This document shows, one piece after another, positions 16,053-27,941 of a DNA stretch of 33,766 nt; the first letter of the stretch is position 1; each line of letters opens with the position of its first letter. Made by a program: the position numbers and the translations under genes. Origin of the DNA: Aureimonas glaciei (GTDB lineage Bacteria > Pseudomonadota > Alphaproteobacteria > Rhizobiales > Rhizobiaceae); the NCBI RefSeq assembly GCF_014643375.1, contig NZ_BMJJ01000021.1, forward strand, positions 8,211 through 41,976. The letters are read 5' to 3'. Under the pieces are notes generated by a model. That model made no database searches. It worked only from the letters and a program-made list of their open reading frames with translations, and was not told where the DNA came from.

Positions 16053-16069
16053 ACCAATATGCAATTGGT
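16053..16069. promoter_or_regulatory. Probable GntR operator before the regulator gene
   Basis: ACCAATATGCAATTGGT is an inverted repeat with perfect six-base arms and a five-base spacer. It uses the same half-site as the cluster at 15859-15894. It lies ten bases upstream of the chosen regulator start, which suggests autoregulation. Confidence 0.6.
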
Positions 16070-16078
16070 CTGGAGCTT

Positions 16079-16759
16079 ATGGTGAACATGGAAGCGTCGT
16101 TGGATGCGGAGGCGCTGGGTCGCCTGCGCGACTTCCTGGCCGGCGCAGCGCTCGGGGATGACGGACGGCTACCGCCGGAGCGCGAACTCGCCGACAGGCT
16201 GGGCCTGACGCGCGCCTCGCTGCGCCGGGCGCTGACCACGCTGCAGGGCGAAGGGGTTCTCTGGCGTCATGTCGGCAAGGGCACCTTTGCCGGCAACCGT
16301 CCGATCGACAACGCTTCCGACGTCGCCTCGATGGCGCGGCGCACCAATCCGATCGAGATCATGAACGCCCGCATCGCGATCGAGCCCGAGATCGCCCGCG
16401 TCGCCGCGCTTAACGCGACGCCGGCGGTTCTGGCGGAACTGCGTCAATGCATGGCCCGCGCCTTTAACGCGCCGGACTGGCGACAGTACGAGCACTGGGA
16501 CAACCGGCTTCACCGCACCATCGCGGAGGCGACGCAGAACAGCCTGCTCGTGGGCCTCCTCGACACATTGAACGCGGTGCGACGCGAGGTGAACTGGGGC
16601 CGGCTGCGTGCCGATCCGAAGCGGCCTCCCCCCGACCACCACAGTTTCGCCGAGCACGAACAGATCGTCGAAGCGATCGCCAACCGTGACACGGCCGGCG
16701 CAGCCGCGGCGATGCGCCTTCACCTGCAGAGCGTCGAGCGGCACCTGCGTAACTCCTGA
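16079..16759 (+). CDS. GntR-family transcriptional regulator, FadR/FCD subfamily
   Basis: A 226-residue regulator. The winged helix-turn-helix is clear at about residues 30-75 (LPPERELADRLGLTRASLRR then GVLWRHVGKGTFAG). The C-terminal FCD domain has the Asp/His pattern for a metal or ligand site: DNRLH, AEHEQIVEAI and MRLHLQSVERHL. The start at 16079 follows GGAG by three bases; 16088 is an alternative. An earlier in-frame ATG at 16031 would put the operator inside the gene and has no proper ribosome-binding site. It is divergent from the ABC/FAH operon and the shared gap carries three related half-site arrangements, so it probably represses that operon until a carboxylate ligand appears. Confidence 0.92.
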   Translation: MVNMEASLDAEALGRLRDFLAGAALGDDGRLPPERELADRLGLTRASLRRALTTLQGEGVLWRHVGKGTFAGNRPIDNASDVASMARRTNPIEIMNARIAIEPEIARVAALNATPAVLAELRQCMARAFNAPDWRQYEHWDNRLHRTIAEATQNSLLVGLLDTLNAVRREVNWGRLRADPKRPPPDHHSFAEHEQIVEAIANRDTAGAAAAMRLHLQSVERHLRNS

Positions 16760-16801
16760 GGCCCGGCCGGCCTTCAGCCCTCCCCCACCAAGAGAATGCT
16801 T

Positions 16802-18016
16802 ATGACGAAGATCAAGGTTGCAAACCCGGTCGTGGAGCTCGACGGCGACGAGATGACACGGATCATCTGGCAGTTCATCAAGGACAAGCTGATCCATCCC
16901 TATCTCGACATCGACCTCGACTATTACGACCTCGGCATGGAAAATCGGGATGCCACCGACGACCAGGTGACGATCGATGCGGCGCACGCGATTCGGCGGC
17001 ATGGCGTCGGCGTGAAATGCGCCACGATCACGGCCGACGAGGACCGGGTGAAGGAATTCTCGCTGAAGAAGATGTGGAAGTCGCCGAACGGCACCATCCG
17101 CAACATCCTCGGCGGCGTTATCTTCCGCGAGCCGATCATCGCCAAGAACGTGCCGCGCCTCGTGCCCGGCTGGACGAAGCCCATCATCGTCGGCCGCCAT
17201 GCCTTCGGCGACCAGTACAAGGCCACCGATTTCCGCTTCCCCGGCAAGGGCAAGCTGTCGATCAAGTTCGTCGGCGAGGACGGTGCGGTGATCGAGCACG
17301 AAGTCTACGACGCGCCCGCCGCCGGCGTCGCCATGGCCATGTACAACCAGGACGAATCGATCCGCGACTTCGCCCGGGCCTCGCTGAACTACGGCCTCCT
17401 GCGCGGCTATCCCGTCTACCTCTCGACCAAGAACACCATCCTCAAGGCCTATGACGGTCGCTTCAAGGATATCTTCGAGGAGATCTACCAGGCCGAGTTC
17501 GCCGCCCGGTTCAAGGAAGCGAAGATCACCTACGAGCACCGCCTGATCGACGACATGGTCGCCTCGGCGATGAAGTGGTCGGGCGGCTATGTCTGGGCCT
17601 GCAAGAACTACGACGGCGACGTCCAGTCCGACACGGTGGCGCAAGGGTTTGGCTCGCTCGGCCTGATGACCTCGGTGCTGATGACCCCGGACGGCAAGAC
17701 CTGCGAGGCGGAAGCCGCGCACGGCACCGTCACCCGCCACTACCGCCAGCACCAGCGGGGCGAGGAGACTTCGACCAACTCGATCGCCTCGATCTTCGCC
17801 TGGACGCGGGGCCTCGCGCACCGCGCCAAGCTCGACGACAATGCCGAGCTCGCGCGCTTTGCCGACACGCTGGAGAAGGTCTGCGTCGACACCGTCGAGG
17901 CCGGCCACATGACCAAGGACCTCGCCCTCCTCATCGGTCCCGACCAGCCCTGGCTGTCGACCACCGGCTTCCTCGACAAGATCGACGAGAACCTGAAGAA
18001 GGCGATGGCCGTCTAG
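16802..18016 (+). CDS. icd: NADP-dependent isocitrate dehydrogenase
   Basis: A 404-residue protein of the homodimeric, eukaryote-like NADP isocitrate dehydrogenase class common in alphaproteobacteria. It converts isocitrate to 2-oxoglutarate in the TCA cycle. Recognisable parts are [16 protein letters not shown] at the N-terminus, the substrate-binding region [12 protein letters not shown], and the signature [32 protein letters not shown] and [13 protein letters not shown] follow in the C-terminal third. The start at 16802 gives the family N-terminus; an ATG six bases earlier is possible. It follows the GntR gene by 42 bases on the same strand, but is probably a separate housekeeping gene. 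Its downstream side is degraded sequence. Confidence 0.96.
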   Translation: MTKIKVANPVVELDGDEMTRIIWQFIKDKLIHPYLDIDLDYYDLGMENRDATDDQVTIDAAHAIRRHGVGVKCATITADEDRVKEFSLKKMWKSPNGTIRNILGGVIFREPIIAKNVPRLVPGWTKPIIVGRHAFGDQYKATDFRFPGKGKLSIKFVGEDGAVIEHEVYDAPAAGVAMAMYNQDESIRDFARASLNYGLLRGYPVYLSTKNTILKAYDGRFKDIFEEIYQAEFAARFKEAKITYEHRLIDDMVASAMKWSGGYVWACKNYDGDVQSDTVAQGFGSLGLMTSVLMTPDGKTCEAEAAHGTVTRHYRQHQRGEETSTNSIASIFAWTRGLAHRAKLDDNAELARFADTLEKVCVDTVEAGHMTKDLALLIGPDQPWLSTTGFLDKIDENLKKAMAV

Positions 18017-18152
18017 CACCGGAGCACGAAGCCTTTGCCGATACCTCGAGGGCCCAGGGGCGTCCGGTCGACCAAGGGCATCGGTTCGCCCGCCCCCGCC
18101 GACAGCGGCGGCATCGATCAGGCCGCCCGCCCGCGCTCCTGCCCGCCACCCA

Positions 18153-18314
18153 TCAGTCCTGATCTTTCCGCTCGCGCTTCAGGAGCGCGACGAGAGAGTG
18201 GCTGGCGTCGAGAATATAGGCCCTTGTGAGTGTCGCGGCCCGGTCGCCGTCGTCGGCAAGACAGGCGTCGAGGATCGCTCTGTACTCCCGGCGCGCTTTG
18301 CTCAATTCAAACCG
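18153..18314 (-). pseudogene. 3' remnant of a GntR-family (FCD domain) regulator
   Basis: The minus-strand frame ending at TGA (18155-18153) reads ELSKARREYRAILDACLADD followed by GDRAATLTRAYILDASHSL. This is the end of an FCD domain, where the last helices read like EHRAILDAI...D...A...M..H. An in-frame stop (18317-18315) cuts it off upstream and no helix-turn-helix is found. The flanking bases 18017-18152 and 18315-18536 show no other recognisable gene. The fragment lies between icd and the broken integrase, so it is probably debris from the integration or deletion that shaped this junction. Confidence 0.5.
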
Positions 18315-18536
18315 TCAGCGCGAGTTGCGCCTTCAGATAGCGCCCCGACCTTGTCGAACGCGCTGGACACGACGATGGGCCAGAACGAACTTCGAACTGG
18401 ACTAGGCAGAGGGGGCAACGCCAAGCCGATAATCTATGTCGAGGCCATGCTCGATGGCTGACGGAGTGATTAGTGAATCGAGATCGCGCTATCAACCGCA
18501 CCAAGTTCATGAAGACTCCAAGCTGAGAACGCCGGA

Positions 18537-20061
18537 TCAACGCTTTTCCACTTCGTATCGCGGCATCTTCAGCATTTCCCTCATCATGACGGTGAGCGAG
18601 AACTCGCCGTACTTCGTCCCCTCGCTGGCGGCCGCATGTCCTTGGATGGCATCGAGGACCAGAGGATTGGCGTCGAACTCCCGACCTTCCGTCTTGTAGC
18701 GATGACGCCACCCATGTGACGGACTGACGTCCTCATCCGTGACGCCAAGCCTCCGGACCCATGCTGCGAGGCGCTCGGCTATCTTCTTGAACGGAGGATG
18801 CGGGTCGTCCTTCACGGGCCTCGCCCGAGAATTGTAGAACATCTCCTGCGGCCCTCTGCTCCCAACGAACTCGAGAAACCCCTGTTCGACGAGATGAGGA
18901 TGGATCGGGGCGTTGCGAAATTCCCCCGACTTGACGGTTCCGGCCTCGGGCGTGATCCGGAAATACCAGATGTCGCCTTTCTTCCGGATGTCCTGACGCC
19001 GCAACTTCGTGATCTCGTTGACGCGTGCGCTCGTGTAGGCACAGATCCAGGGCACCCAACGGCGGGCCGCGGCATGGGCCCTCTCCAGTCGCGGATACGG
19101 AAGAAGAGCTGCCGAAAGGATCGTCTCGCCTCGCTATCCGATAGCGACTTGGACCTGTTCTTTTCTGCCTTCTTCACCTTGACCTTCACGCCGACCGCCG
19201 GGTCGCGGAAAGCTTCCCTTCCTCGACCAGCCAGTTCAGAACGGCTTTCAGGGAAGCGAGATAGACGTCCTTCACCGTGACGCCGCTCCGCGTCTTCGCC
19301 AAGTCGTCTCTCCAGTCCGTCAACGACTGCCGCGTCAGGAGGTGCACATCGTCATGACCGACGAAGGCGACGAGGTGGCTGAAGACCGGATGCCACCGCT
19401 TGCGAGTGGACGGTGCAAGTTTGGACTTTCCAGCATAGGTATCGAAGGATCCGACGATCGACAGGCTGACGATCGCGATCGCCGGCTTGACCTCCTCGAT
19501 CGGAGGGAAGCGTTCGGCAATCGGATCCGGGCTGAAGTCCCCACCGAAATACTTGCCAGCCTGCTCCTCAGCCTGCCGCATCGCCTTGGCGATGTGCCAG
19601 TCGAGGGCGCGCCTCGTGGTGAAGTCGAGCAGCATGCCCCGCTCGTCGAGGTAGGGCCTGGATCTCATTTCCGTGGGATCGCGTGAAGTCGGAGTGGGCC
19701 GACGGGTCCTTATTCGAGGAATCCTCGACAATCCGTGTGATGCGATCATCGAACAGGCCGAACGGCGAAATCCGTCCGGCGCGGTTCCGGGCGACGTGGG
19801 TCCGATAGAAGTAGCCGGCGATCGCGGTGTAGTCGGTGAACGAAAGGGATCGGTATCCCGAGCGCAGGTTCTGCCACCGCTCCTGATAGGCCGCCGCATG
19901 CTTTGCGAAGAGCCGTCGCGCCTCGGTCGGATCTCTGGTACCGAGGAAAACATCTCGACTTTTCGACCAACGATTGCCAACAGATCGGTCGGGACGCGCT
20001 GCCGGAAATAGAACATTCCGGATCCGGACCGCTTGGAGGATTGCGCCATTCTCAGCACCAT
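18537..20061 (-). pseudogene. Tyrosine recombinase (phage-type integrase) pseudogene with four frameshifts
   Basis: Minus-strand segments in changing frames together make one integrase. The N-terminal MFYFRQRVPTDLLAIVG shifts near 19965 to VFLGTRDPTEARRLFAKHAA. Near 19680 it shifts to the segment ending with the core-binding domain (LAPSTRKRWHPVFSHLVAFV, SLKAVLNWLVEEGKL). Near 19207 it shifts to DPAVGVKVKVKKAEKNR, and near 19115 to ILSAALLPYPRLERAHAAA and the catalytic domain. The catalytic residues survive: R in SARVNEITKL, HGWRHRYKTEG, and GHAAASEGTKYGEF. The start could be 20061 or 20049. The gene begins about 90 bases from the 3' end of tRNA-Ser and reads away from it, the usual arrangement for integrases that use a tRNA as attachment site. 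Confidence 0.85.
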
Positions 20062-20150
20062 CGTGTGTATCACCCCTGTGTACCAGCGGGCGATGACGAA
20101 AGCGTTACTGCGCAGCAATTTCCAGGCAGGACAGTGGTTCTAGGGGCTAC

Positions 20151-20240
20151 TGGCGGAGAAGGGGGGATTCGAACCCCCGATACGGTCACCCGTATGCCGC
20201 ATTTCGAGTGCGGTGCATTCGACCACTCTGCCACCTCTCC
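20151..20240 (-). tRNA. tRNA-Ser (anticodon CGA)
   Basis: The minus strand folds as a class II tRNA with encoded CCA. The acceptor stem pairs GGAGAGG with CTTCTCC (one G-U pair). The anticodon stem CCGCA/TGCGG holds loop CTCGAAA, giving anticodon CGA for codon UCG. The long variable arm is ATACGG/CCGTAT and the T arm is GGGGG/CCCCC around TTCGAAT. Positions 20151-20153 are the CCA end. Its 3' end faces the integrase pseudogene and is the likely attachment site. Confidence 0.96.
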
Positions 20241-20388
20241 GGGGCGGACCATATCGTGGAAAGTGGCGGCCATGTCCAGCCGTTTTGTGCAGCGGGCACG
20301 CGGTTTTTTGTCGGGCGCGGCGAAAATGGCCGAGGTTTTCGCGATCCGCAGCGCGAGACTCACGCGGCGCGGCCGGTCGCCGGCGGGA

Positions 20389-20523
20389 TCGGGCCGAGGG
20401 GCCACCGGGGTCGAGCGAGGAGCCGTCGGGGTCTGGCGAAGGAGCCGCGGGCGTCTGGCCGAGGGGCCGCCGGCGTTGGCCGGGGGGCGCCGAGGGGCGC
20501 CGGCGTCTGCCGGGGGCGACCGG
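20389..20523. repeat. Degenerate 21-bp GC-rich tandem repeat between tRNA-Ser and rplU
   Basis: Successive units of 21, 21, 21 and 22 bases run from 20389 to 20473 around a pattern like GTCTGGCGAGGAGCCGCCGGG. The third unit, for example, is GTCTGGCGAAGGAGCCGCGG plus G. More divergent units with insertions continue to 20523. The period is a multiple of three, so open frames cross it, but none has a family match or convincing start. The rest of the gap from the tRNA to rplU (20241-20757) shows no recognisable gene; it should contain the rplU promoter and leader. Confidence 0.55.
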
Positions 20524-20757
20524 CGTGGCCTGGCGGCTCCCGCCAGCGGCGCGCGAGGGGCGTGCAGCGCCTCTCGCCGCGTGGCGCCAGCTTGACGCAG
20601 CGGGATGCCTCGGCTAAGGACGCGCCCGATGGGGACGGCTTTGCCGCCGCCATTTTGGCCGGTCCGTCGTCGCTTGCGACAACGGCCCGCCTTCAGCCGA
20701 AAAACAACAAGAAGACGGCCCGGGAATCTCCGAGAGTCGGTCTAACAAGGAATGACC

Positions 20758-21267
20758 ATGTTCGCAGTGATCAAGACAGGCGGCAAGCAGTACCGCGTCG
20801 TCGCCAACGACGAGTTCGAAATCGAGCGCCTGCCCGGCGAAGCCGGCGACAGCCTGACCTTCACCGAGGTGCTGATGCTCGGCACGACGATCGGCGCGCC
20901 CTTCGTGGCCGGCGCCAGCGTCACCGCCGAGATCGTCGAGCAGACCCGCGGCCCGAAGGTGATCTCGTTCAAGAAGCGCCGCCGCCAGAATTCTAAGCGC
21001 ACCCGCGGCCACCGCCAGGACCTGACGCTGATCCGCATCGGCGAAATCCTCGGCGACGGCCAGACGGCCTCGGAAAAGCCGGCCAAGGCTGCCAAGGTCG
21101 AGAAGACCGAGACCGAAGCCGCCGAAGACAAGGCCGCCGCCAAGGCTGCCAAGGAAGAGGCGAAGGCTGCCAAGGCGGACGCCAAGGCCGAGGCCGAGGC
21201 GCCGAAGAAGAAGGCCCCGGCCAAGCCGCGCGCCAAGAAGACCGAGACCGTCGCCGACGCCGAATAG
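20758..21267 (+). CDS. rplU: Large-subunit ribosomal protein L21 with alanine/lysine-rich C-terminal tail
   Basis: A 169-residue bL21. The conserved part is residues 1 to about 102 ([20 protein letters not shown], and [18 protein letters not shown], the 23S rRNA-binding loop). It is followed by a tail of roughly 65 residues rich in Ala, Lys and Glu, an extension seen in many Hyphomicrobiales L21 proteins. The ATG at 20758 is preferred because AAGG (20747-20750) lies seven bases before it; the ATG at 20752 is too close. It precedes rpmA, the usual L21-L27 pairing. The tail is low-complexity and probably disordered. Confidence 0.96.
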   Translation: MFAVIKTGGKQYRVVANDEFEIERLPGEAGDSLTFTEVLMLGTTIGAPFVAGASVTAEIVEQTRGPKVISFKKRRRQNSKRTRGHRQDLTLIRIGEILGDGQTASEKPAKAAKVEKTETEAAEDKAAAKAAKEEAKAAKADAKAEAEAPKKKAPAKPRAKKTETVADAE

Positions 21268-21447
21268 CGCCGCCGTCACGGTACCTGTCGCCGCCGGGCA
21301 ACCGGCAGCGTCGGGAGGCCGGCAGAGCGAATCGGGTGGGATACGCCGATCAGCCGAGACAACTCGGCCGGCATCCTGCTAAAATGTTAGAGATTGAGAG
21401 AGACGGACCGTCCCCGAAGGGATGGCGAGGCTCCAGGAGAGAACATC

Positions 21448-21717
21448 ATGGCTCATAAGAAAGCAGGCGGCTCGTCCCGCAACGGTCGCGACTCGGCCGG
21501 TCAGCGCCTCGGCGTGAAGAAGTCGGGCGGCCAGGCCGTCATCCCGGGCAATATCATCGTGCGCCAGCGCGGCACCCAGTGGCATCCGGGTGCCAATGTC
21601 GGCATGGGCAAGGATCACACCATTTTCGCCACCGTCGAAGGCGTCGTCACCTTCCAGACCAAGGCCCGCGGCCGCGCCTTCATTTCCGTCACGCCGAAAG
21701 CCATCGCAGCAGAGTGA
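21448..21717 (+). CDS. rpmA: Large-subunit ribosomal protein L27
   Basis: An 89-residue bL27, full length. The N-terminus [20 protein letters not shown] is the highly conserved flexible arm that reaches the peptidyl-transferase centre. [19 protein letters not shown] and [14 protein letters not shown] follow. AGGAGA lies seven bases before the start. The N-terminus has no cleavable extension of the Firmicutes type. It lies 180 bases after rplU and is followed by two hairpins. Confidence 0.98.
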   Translation: MAHKKAGGSSRNGRDSAGQRLGVKKSGGQAVIPGNIIVRQRGTQWHPGANVGMGKDHTIFATVEGVVTFQTKARGRAFISVTPKAIAAE

Positions 21718-21728
21718 CCGGCGCCGAC

Positions 21729-21758
21729 AAGCACCGGTGTCCCAACGACCCGGTGCTT
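21729..21758 (+). other. Hairpin just after rpmA
   Basis: AAGCACCGG (21729-21737) and CCGGTGCTT (21750-21758) are perfect nine-base arms with a 12-base loop. Only a short T-run follows, so it may be a weak terminator or a 3'-end stabiliser ahead of the stronger hairpin at 21798. Confidence 0.4.
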
Positions 21759-21797
21759 TGAGGCCGACCACCATGGTCGCCGTTTCGAAGCGAGATC

Positions 21798-21827
21798 AGG
21801 GGAGATGGGCCGCCATCTCCCCTTTTT
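21798..21827 (+). terminator. Rho-independent terminator after rplU-rpmA
   Basis: AGGGGAGATGG (21798-21808) and CCATCTCCCCT (21813-21823) form an 11-bp stem with a GCCG loop. Five T residues follow (21823-21827). It separates the ribosomal protein genes from the acetyltransferase gene and argues against any start for that gene before 21828. Confidence 0.88.
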
Positions 21828-21847
21828 CGTTGTTGAGGACGGATGTC

Positions 21848-22419
21848 ATGGACACAGATCTGGGCAGTCTGCTCGAAGACCCGCTCGAACCCATCGCCAC
21901 GCGGCGCCTGTTTCTGAGGCGGCCCGTGGCCGCGGACGCGCCCGCCATGGCGCGGCTCGCCAATGATCCGGGCGTGGCCTGCATGCTGGCTCGCCTGCCG
22001 CACCCCTATACGGTCGACCACGCCCGGCACTTTCTGGCGCATGTCGATCGCGAATTCGTCTTCGCCGTGACCGATGCCGGGAACGGCGGCTTTCTCGGCC
22101 TCTGCGGCCTCCGGCCGATGGCCCGGCCGAAGACCGTCGATCTCGGCTACTGGCTCGGCCGCCCGCACTGGGGCAAGGGCTTTGCCACCGAGGCGGCGCA
22201 GGCGGTGATCGATCTCGCCTTCGCCAGGGCCGGCGTCGATTGCGTGCATGCCAATTGCCGGGTGATCAACGGCGCCTCGCGCCGGGTCCTCGAAAAATGC
22301 GGGTTTCAGCCGCGCGGCACCGGCACTTTCGTCTCGGTGGCGGCCGGAAGAGTCGCCTCCGAGGATTTTCACCTCGACCGCCGCGCCTGGGCGGCGTTGA
22401 AGGCATGGGGCCGCTCGGC

Positions 22420-22423
<4 letters not shown>
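21848..22423 (+). CDS. GNAT family N-acetyltransferase (RimJ/RimL-like)
   Basis: A 191-residue GNAT protein. It begins with the family strand IATRRLFLRRPVAADAPAMA and has the acetyl-CoA loop GRPHWGKGFATEAAQAVIDL (about residues 101-120). It then has VHANCRVINGASRRVLEKCGF, as in the RimJ/RimL group that acetylates protein or small-molecule amines. The ATG at 21848 follows the terminator at 21798-21827. Its stop overlaps the next start (ATGA). A GNAT gene at this place between rpmA and obgE is common in Hyphomicrobiales; its substrate is not known. Confidence 0.88.
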
Positions 22424-25351
<2,928 letters not shown>

Positions 25352-25375
25352 GCGACGGGTTTGGGAAGAGACAGC

Positions 25376-26665
25376 ATGGACACGGTTGAAACCGCCGCTT
25401 TGCCCGACGACGTGACGGCGCTGATGCTGGACATCGGCGCTCGCGCCCGCGCGGCCGCGCGCGTCCTCGCTCTGGCACCGACCACGCAGAAGAATGCGGC
25501 GTTGGAAGCCATGGCCGTCGCCGTGGCGCGAGACGAGCCGGCGATTCTCGCGGCCAATGCCGAGGATGTCGCGGACGCCCTCGCCGCCGGCCTGTCGCCG
25601 GCCCTCGTTGACCGTCTGCGCCTCGATTCCGGCCGTATCGCCGGCATTGCCGCGGCTCTGCGCGAGGTCGCCGCGCTGGCCGATCCCGTCGGTTCCACCA
25701 TCGCCGCCTGGGAGCGGCCGAACGGCCTCGAGATTTGCCGCGTGCGCACGCCGCTCGGCGTCGTCGGCGTCATCTACGAAAGCCGGCCGAACGTCACCGC
25801 CGATGCCGGCGCGCTCTGCCTCAAGGCCGGCAATGCCGTGATCCTGCGTGGCGGCTCGGACTCGGCCCGCTCCTCCGCCGCGATCAGTGCGGCACTGGTC
25901 GCGGGTCTCCTTGAGGCCGGCCTGCCCGCAGATGCCATCCAGCGCGTGCCGACGACCGATCGCGCCGCCGTCGGCGCCATGCTGACGGGGCTCCGCGGCG
26001 CCATCGACGTCATCGTGCCGCGCGGCGGCCGCTCGCTGGTCGAGCGCGTACAGCGCGAAGCGCGCGTGCCGGTCTTCGCCCATCTCGAAGGCCTCAACCA
26101 TGTCTACATCGACGGCGCGGCGGATCTCGCCATGGCCATCGACGTTACCGTCAATTCCAAGATGCGCCGGACCGGCGTCTGCGGCTCGGCCGAGACGCTG
26201 CTCGTCGACCGCGCGGCGGCGGCGACGCATCTCGCCCCCGTCCTCGACGCGCTCGCCGCCGCCGGCTGCGAGATCCGCGGCACGGCTGAGGTCGTTGCGC
26301 TCTATCCGGCCGCGGCGCCGGCGAGCGACCAGGATTTCGACACCGAATATCTCGACGCGATCCTCTCGGTCGCGCTCGTGGACGGCGTCGAGGGCGCCAT
26401 CGCCCATATCGAGCGGCACTCCTCGCACCATACCGAGGCGATCGTCACGGGCGACACGGCGGCAGCCACGCGCTTTCTCGCCGGCATCGATTCGGCGATC
26501 CTCCTGCACAATGCCTCGACCCAGTTCGCCGACGGCGGCGAGTTCGGCATGGGCGCGGAGATCGGCATCGCCACCGGCAAGATGCACGCGCGCGGGCCGG
26601 TCGGGGTCGAGCAGCTGACGAGCTTCAACTACCGCGTCTTCGGCACCGGCCAGACCCGCTCGTGA
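25376..26665 (+). CDS. proA: Glutamate-5-semialdehyde dehydrogenase (gamma-glutamyl phosphate reductase)
   Basis: A 429-residue aldehyde-dehydrogenase-fold enzyme for the second step of proline synthesis. The NADPH-binding and catalytic parts are seen in [32 protein letters not shown] and [17 protein letters not shown] with catalytic C269. [20 protein letters not shown] lies near the end. The ATG at 25376 follows GGAAGAG; an in-frame TTG at 25361 is less likely. It lies 24 bases after proB and its stop overlaps the GTG start of nadD. Confidence 0.98.
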   Translation: MDTVETAALPDDVTALMLDIGARARAAARVLALAPTTQKNAALEAMAVAVARDEPAILAANAEDVADALAAGLSPALVDRLRLDSGRIAGIAAALREVAALADPVGSTIAAWERPNGLEICRVRTPLGVVGVIYESRPNVTADAGALCLKAGNAVILRGGSDSARSSAAISAALVAGLLEAGLPADAIQRVPTTDRAAVGAMLTGLRGAIDVIVPRGGRSLVERVQREARVPVFAHLEGLNHVYIDGAADLAMAIDVTVNSKMRRTGVCGSAETLLVDRAAAATHLAPVLDALAAAGCEIRGTAEVVALYPAAAPASDQDFDTEYLDAILSVALVDGVEGAIAHIERHSSHHTEAIVTGDTAAATRFLAGIDSAILLHNASTQFADGGEFGMGAEIGIATGKMHARGPVGVEQLTSFNYRVFGTGQTRS

Positions 26666-27342
26666 CCCTCCCTAGGCCCCAGGACCGTCGCGGCGGCGGG
26701 ACGACGGCGCTTTTGGACGTGGCGGCCGCCGACCTCAGGCTGCCGCACACCGAGAGCGGCATGACCGTCGGCCTGTTCGGCGGCTCCTTCGATCCGCCGC
26801 ATGCCGGGCATCTGCTCGTCGCCGAGACGGCGCTGCGGCGCCTGCAGCTCGACCGGCTCTGGTGGATCGTCACCCCCGGCAATCCGCTGAAGCGCCACGA
26901 GCGGACGCATTCGCTCGGCGAGCGCATCGCCGCCTCGCGCCACATCGCCGCCGAACCGCGCATCGACGTCACCGCCTTCGAGGCCGCCCATCGCCTGCGT
27001 TATACCGCCGACACGCTGGCGCTGGTGCGGCAGCGGCGGCCGGACGTCCACTTCGTCTGGGTCATGGGCGCGGACAGCCTCGCCAGCTTCCACCGCTGGC
27101 AGGACTGGCGCGGCATCGTCGGCACCATGCCGATCGCCGTCGTCGACCGGCCGGGCGCGACGCTGTCGATCCTGTCCTCGCCGATGGCCAAGACCTTCTC
27201 GCGCTTTCGTTTGAGCGAAGCCGACGGTGCCGCGCTGCCCTTCCGCAAGGCTCCCGCATGGGTGTTCCTGCATGGTCCCCGTTCCCCCCTCTCGTCGACG
27301 GCCCTGCGGTCGGGGGAGGCGTCCGGGGGCGCCCGGTCTTGA
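26662..27342 (+). CDS. nadD: Nicotinate-nucleotide adenylyltransferase
   Basis: A 226-residue nucleotidyltransferase that makes deamido-NAD from nicotinate mononucleotide and [18 protein letters not shown] carries the phosphate-binding motif, [13 protein letters not shown] and [15 protein letters not shown] are the family segments, and [11 protein letters not shown] holds the C-terminal SSTxxR motif. The GTG at 26662 overlaps the proA stop (GTGA). It gives an N-terminal extension ending in LPHTESGM, as commonly seen in this order. The ATG at 26761 is the alternative and would give the core enzyme only. Confidence 0.95.
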   Translation: MTLPRPQDRRGGGTTALLDVAAADLRLPHTESGMTVGLFGGSFDPPHAGHLLVAETALRRLQLDRLWWIVTPGNPLKRHERTHSLGERIAASRHIAAEPRIDVTAFEAAHRLRYTADTLALVRQRRPDVHFVWVMGADSLASFHRWQDWRGIVGTMPIAVVDRPGATLSILSSPMAKTFSRFRLSEADGAALPFRKAPAWVFLHGPRSPLSSTALRSGEASGGARS

Positions 27343-27353
27343 AACCGACACCG

Positions 27354-27842
27354 ATGACTGCCACTGTTAACCCACGGGCAGGACATGACGTCCTCTCCCC
27401 GTTTCGAAAAGGAAGAACGACCCTGAGAACTGCCCTGGATTCGGAAGACGCCCTGTTGAGCGCTGCTTCCGAGGGTGCCCCGAGCGATCCGTCGCCGCAG
27501 CGCGCCGCCATCGACGTCGTCATTTCGAGCCTCGAGGACTCGAAGGGCGAAGACATCCTGACCATCGATCTGCATGGAAAATCGGCACTGGCCGATTACC
27601 TCGTGATCGTGTCCGGCCGCTCCAACCGCCATGTTTCCGCCGTCGCCGAGCACGTCCTGTCCGACCTCAAGGAAGGCGGCCACGGCTCCTGCAAGGTCGA
27701 GGGACTGCAGAATGGCGACTGGGTGCTGATCGACGCGGGCGACATCATCGTCCACATCTTCCGCCCCGAAGTCCGCGCCTTCTACAATCTGGAAAAGATG
27801 TGGTCGGTGGGCGGTGACGCCGGAGACGCGACGGTCCATTGA
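27354..27842 (+). CDS. rsfS: Ribosomal silencing factor RsfS
   Basis: A protein of up to 162 residues. The conserved RsfS domain covers about residues 53-155 (SLEDSKGEDILTIDLHGKSA, YLVIVSGRSNRHV, KVEGLQNGDWVLIDAGDIIV, RAFYNLEKMW). It binds L14 (uL14) and blocks subunit joining during starvation. The ATG at 27354 is the only canonical in-frame start upstream of the domain, but it has no good ribosome-binding site. AAGGAAG (27409-27415) lies seven bases before an in-frame CTG at 27423, so a shorter form of 139-140 residues is possible. It follows nadD closely, as expected. Confidence 0.93.
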   Translation: MTATVNPRAGHDVLSPFRKGRTTLRTALDSEDALLSAASEGAPSDPSPQRAAIDVVISSLEDSKGEDILTIDLHGKSALADYLVIVSGRSNRHVSAVAEHVLSDLKEGGHGSCKVEGLQNGDWVLIDAGDIIVHIFRPEVRAFYNLEKMWSVGGDAGDATVH

Positions 27843-27941
27843 CCGTCGTCGGCAGCCGTCGTGTCGGATCCGGCGAGAAGTTTGGATAGGCGTGATGGCT
27901 GAACACATGTCAGGGCCGCAGCCGGCGGGAGCCTTCCGCCG

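Noticed and set aside
16169-18019. 616-codon minus-strand frame opposite icd and the GntR gene
   Set aside because: No recognisable motif, and it runs through two well-supported genes on the other strand; a composition artefact.
20389-20523. CRISPR array
   Set aside because: Units are 21 bases, adjoin each other without spacers and diverge quickly; no cas genes are present.
20213-20617. Open frames between tRNA-Ser and rplU
   Set aside because: They overlap the tRNA gene or the tandem repeat, have Arg/Gly/Ala-rich repeats and no family resemblance.
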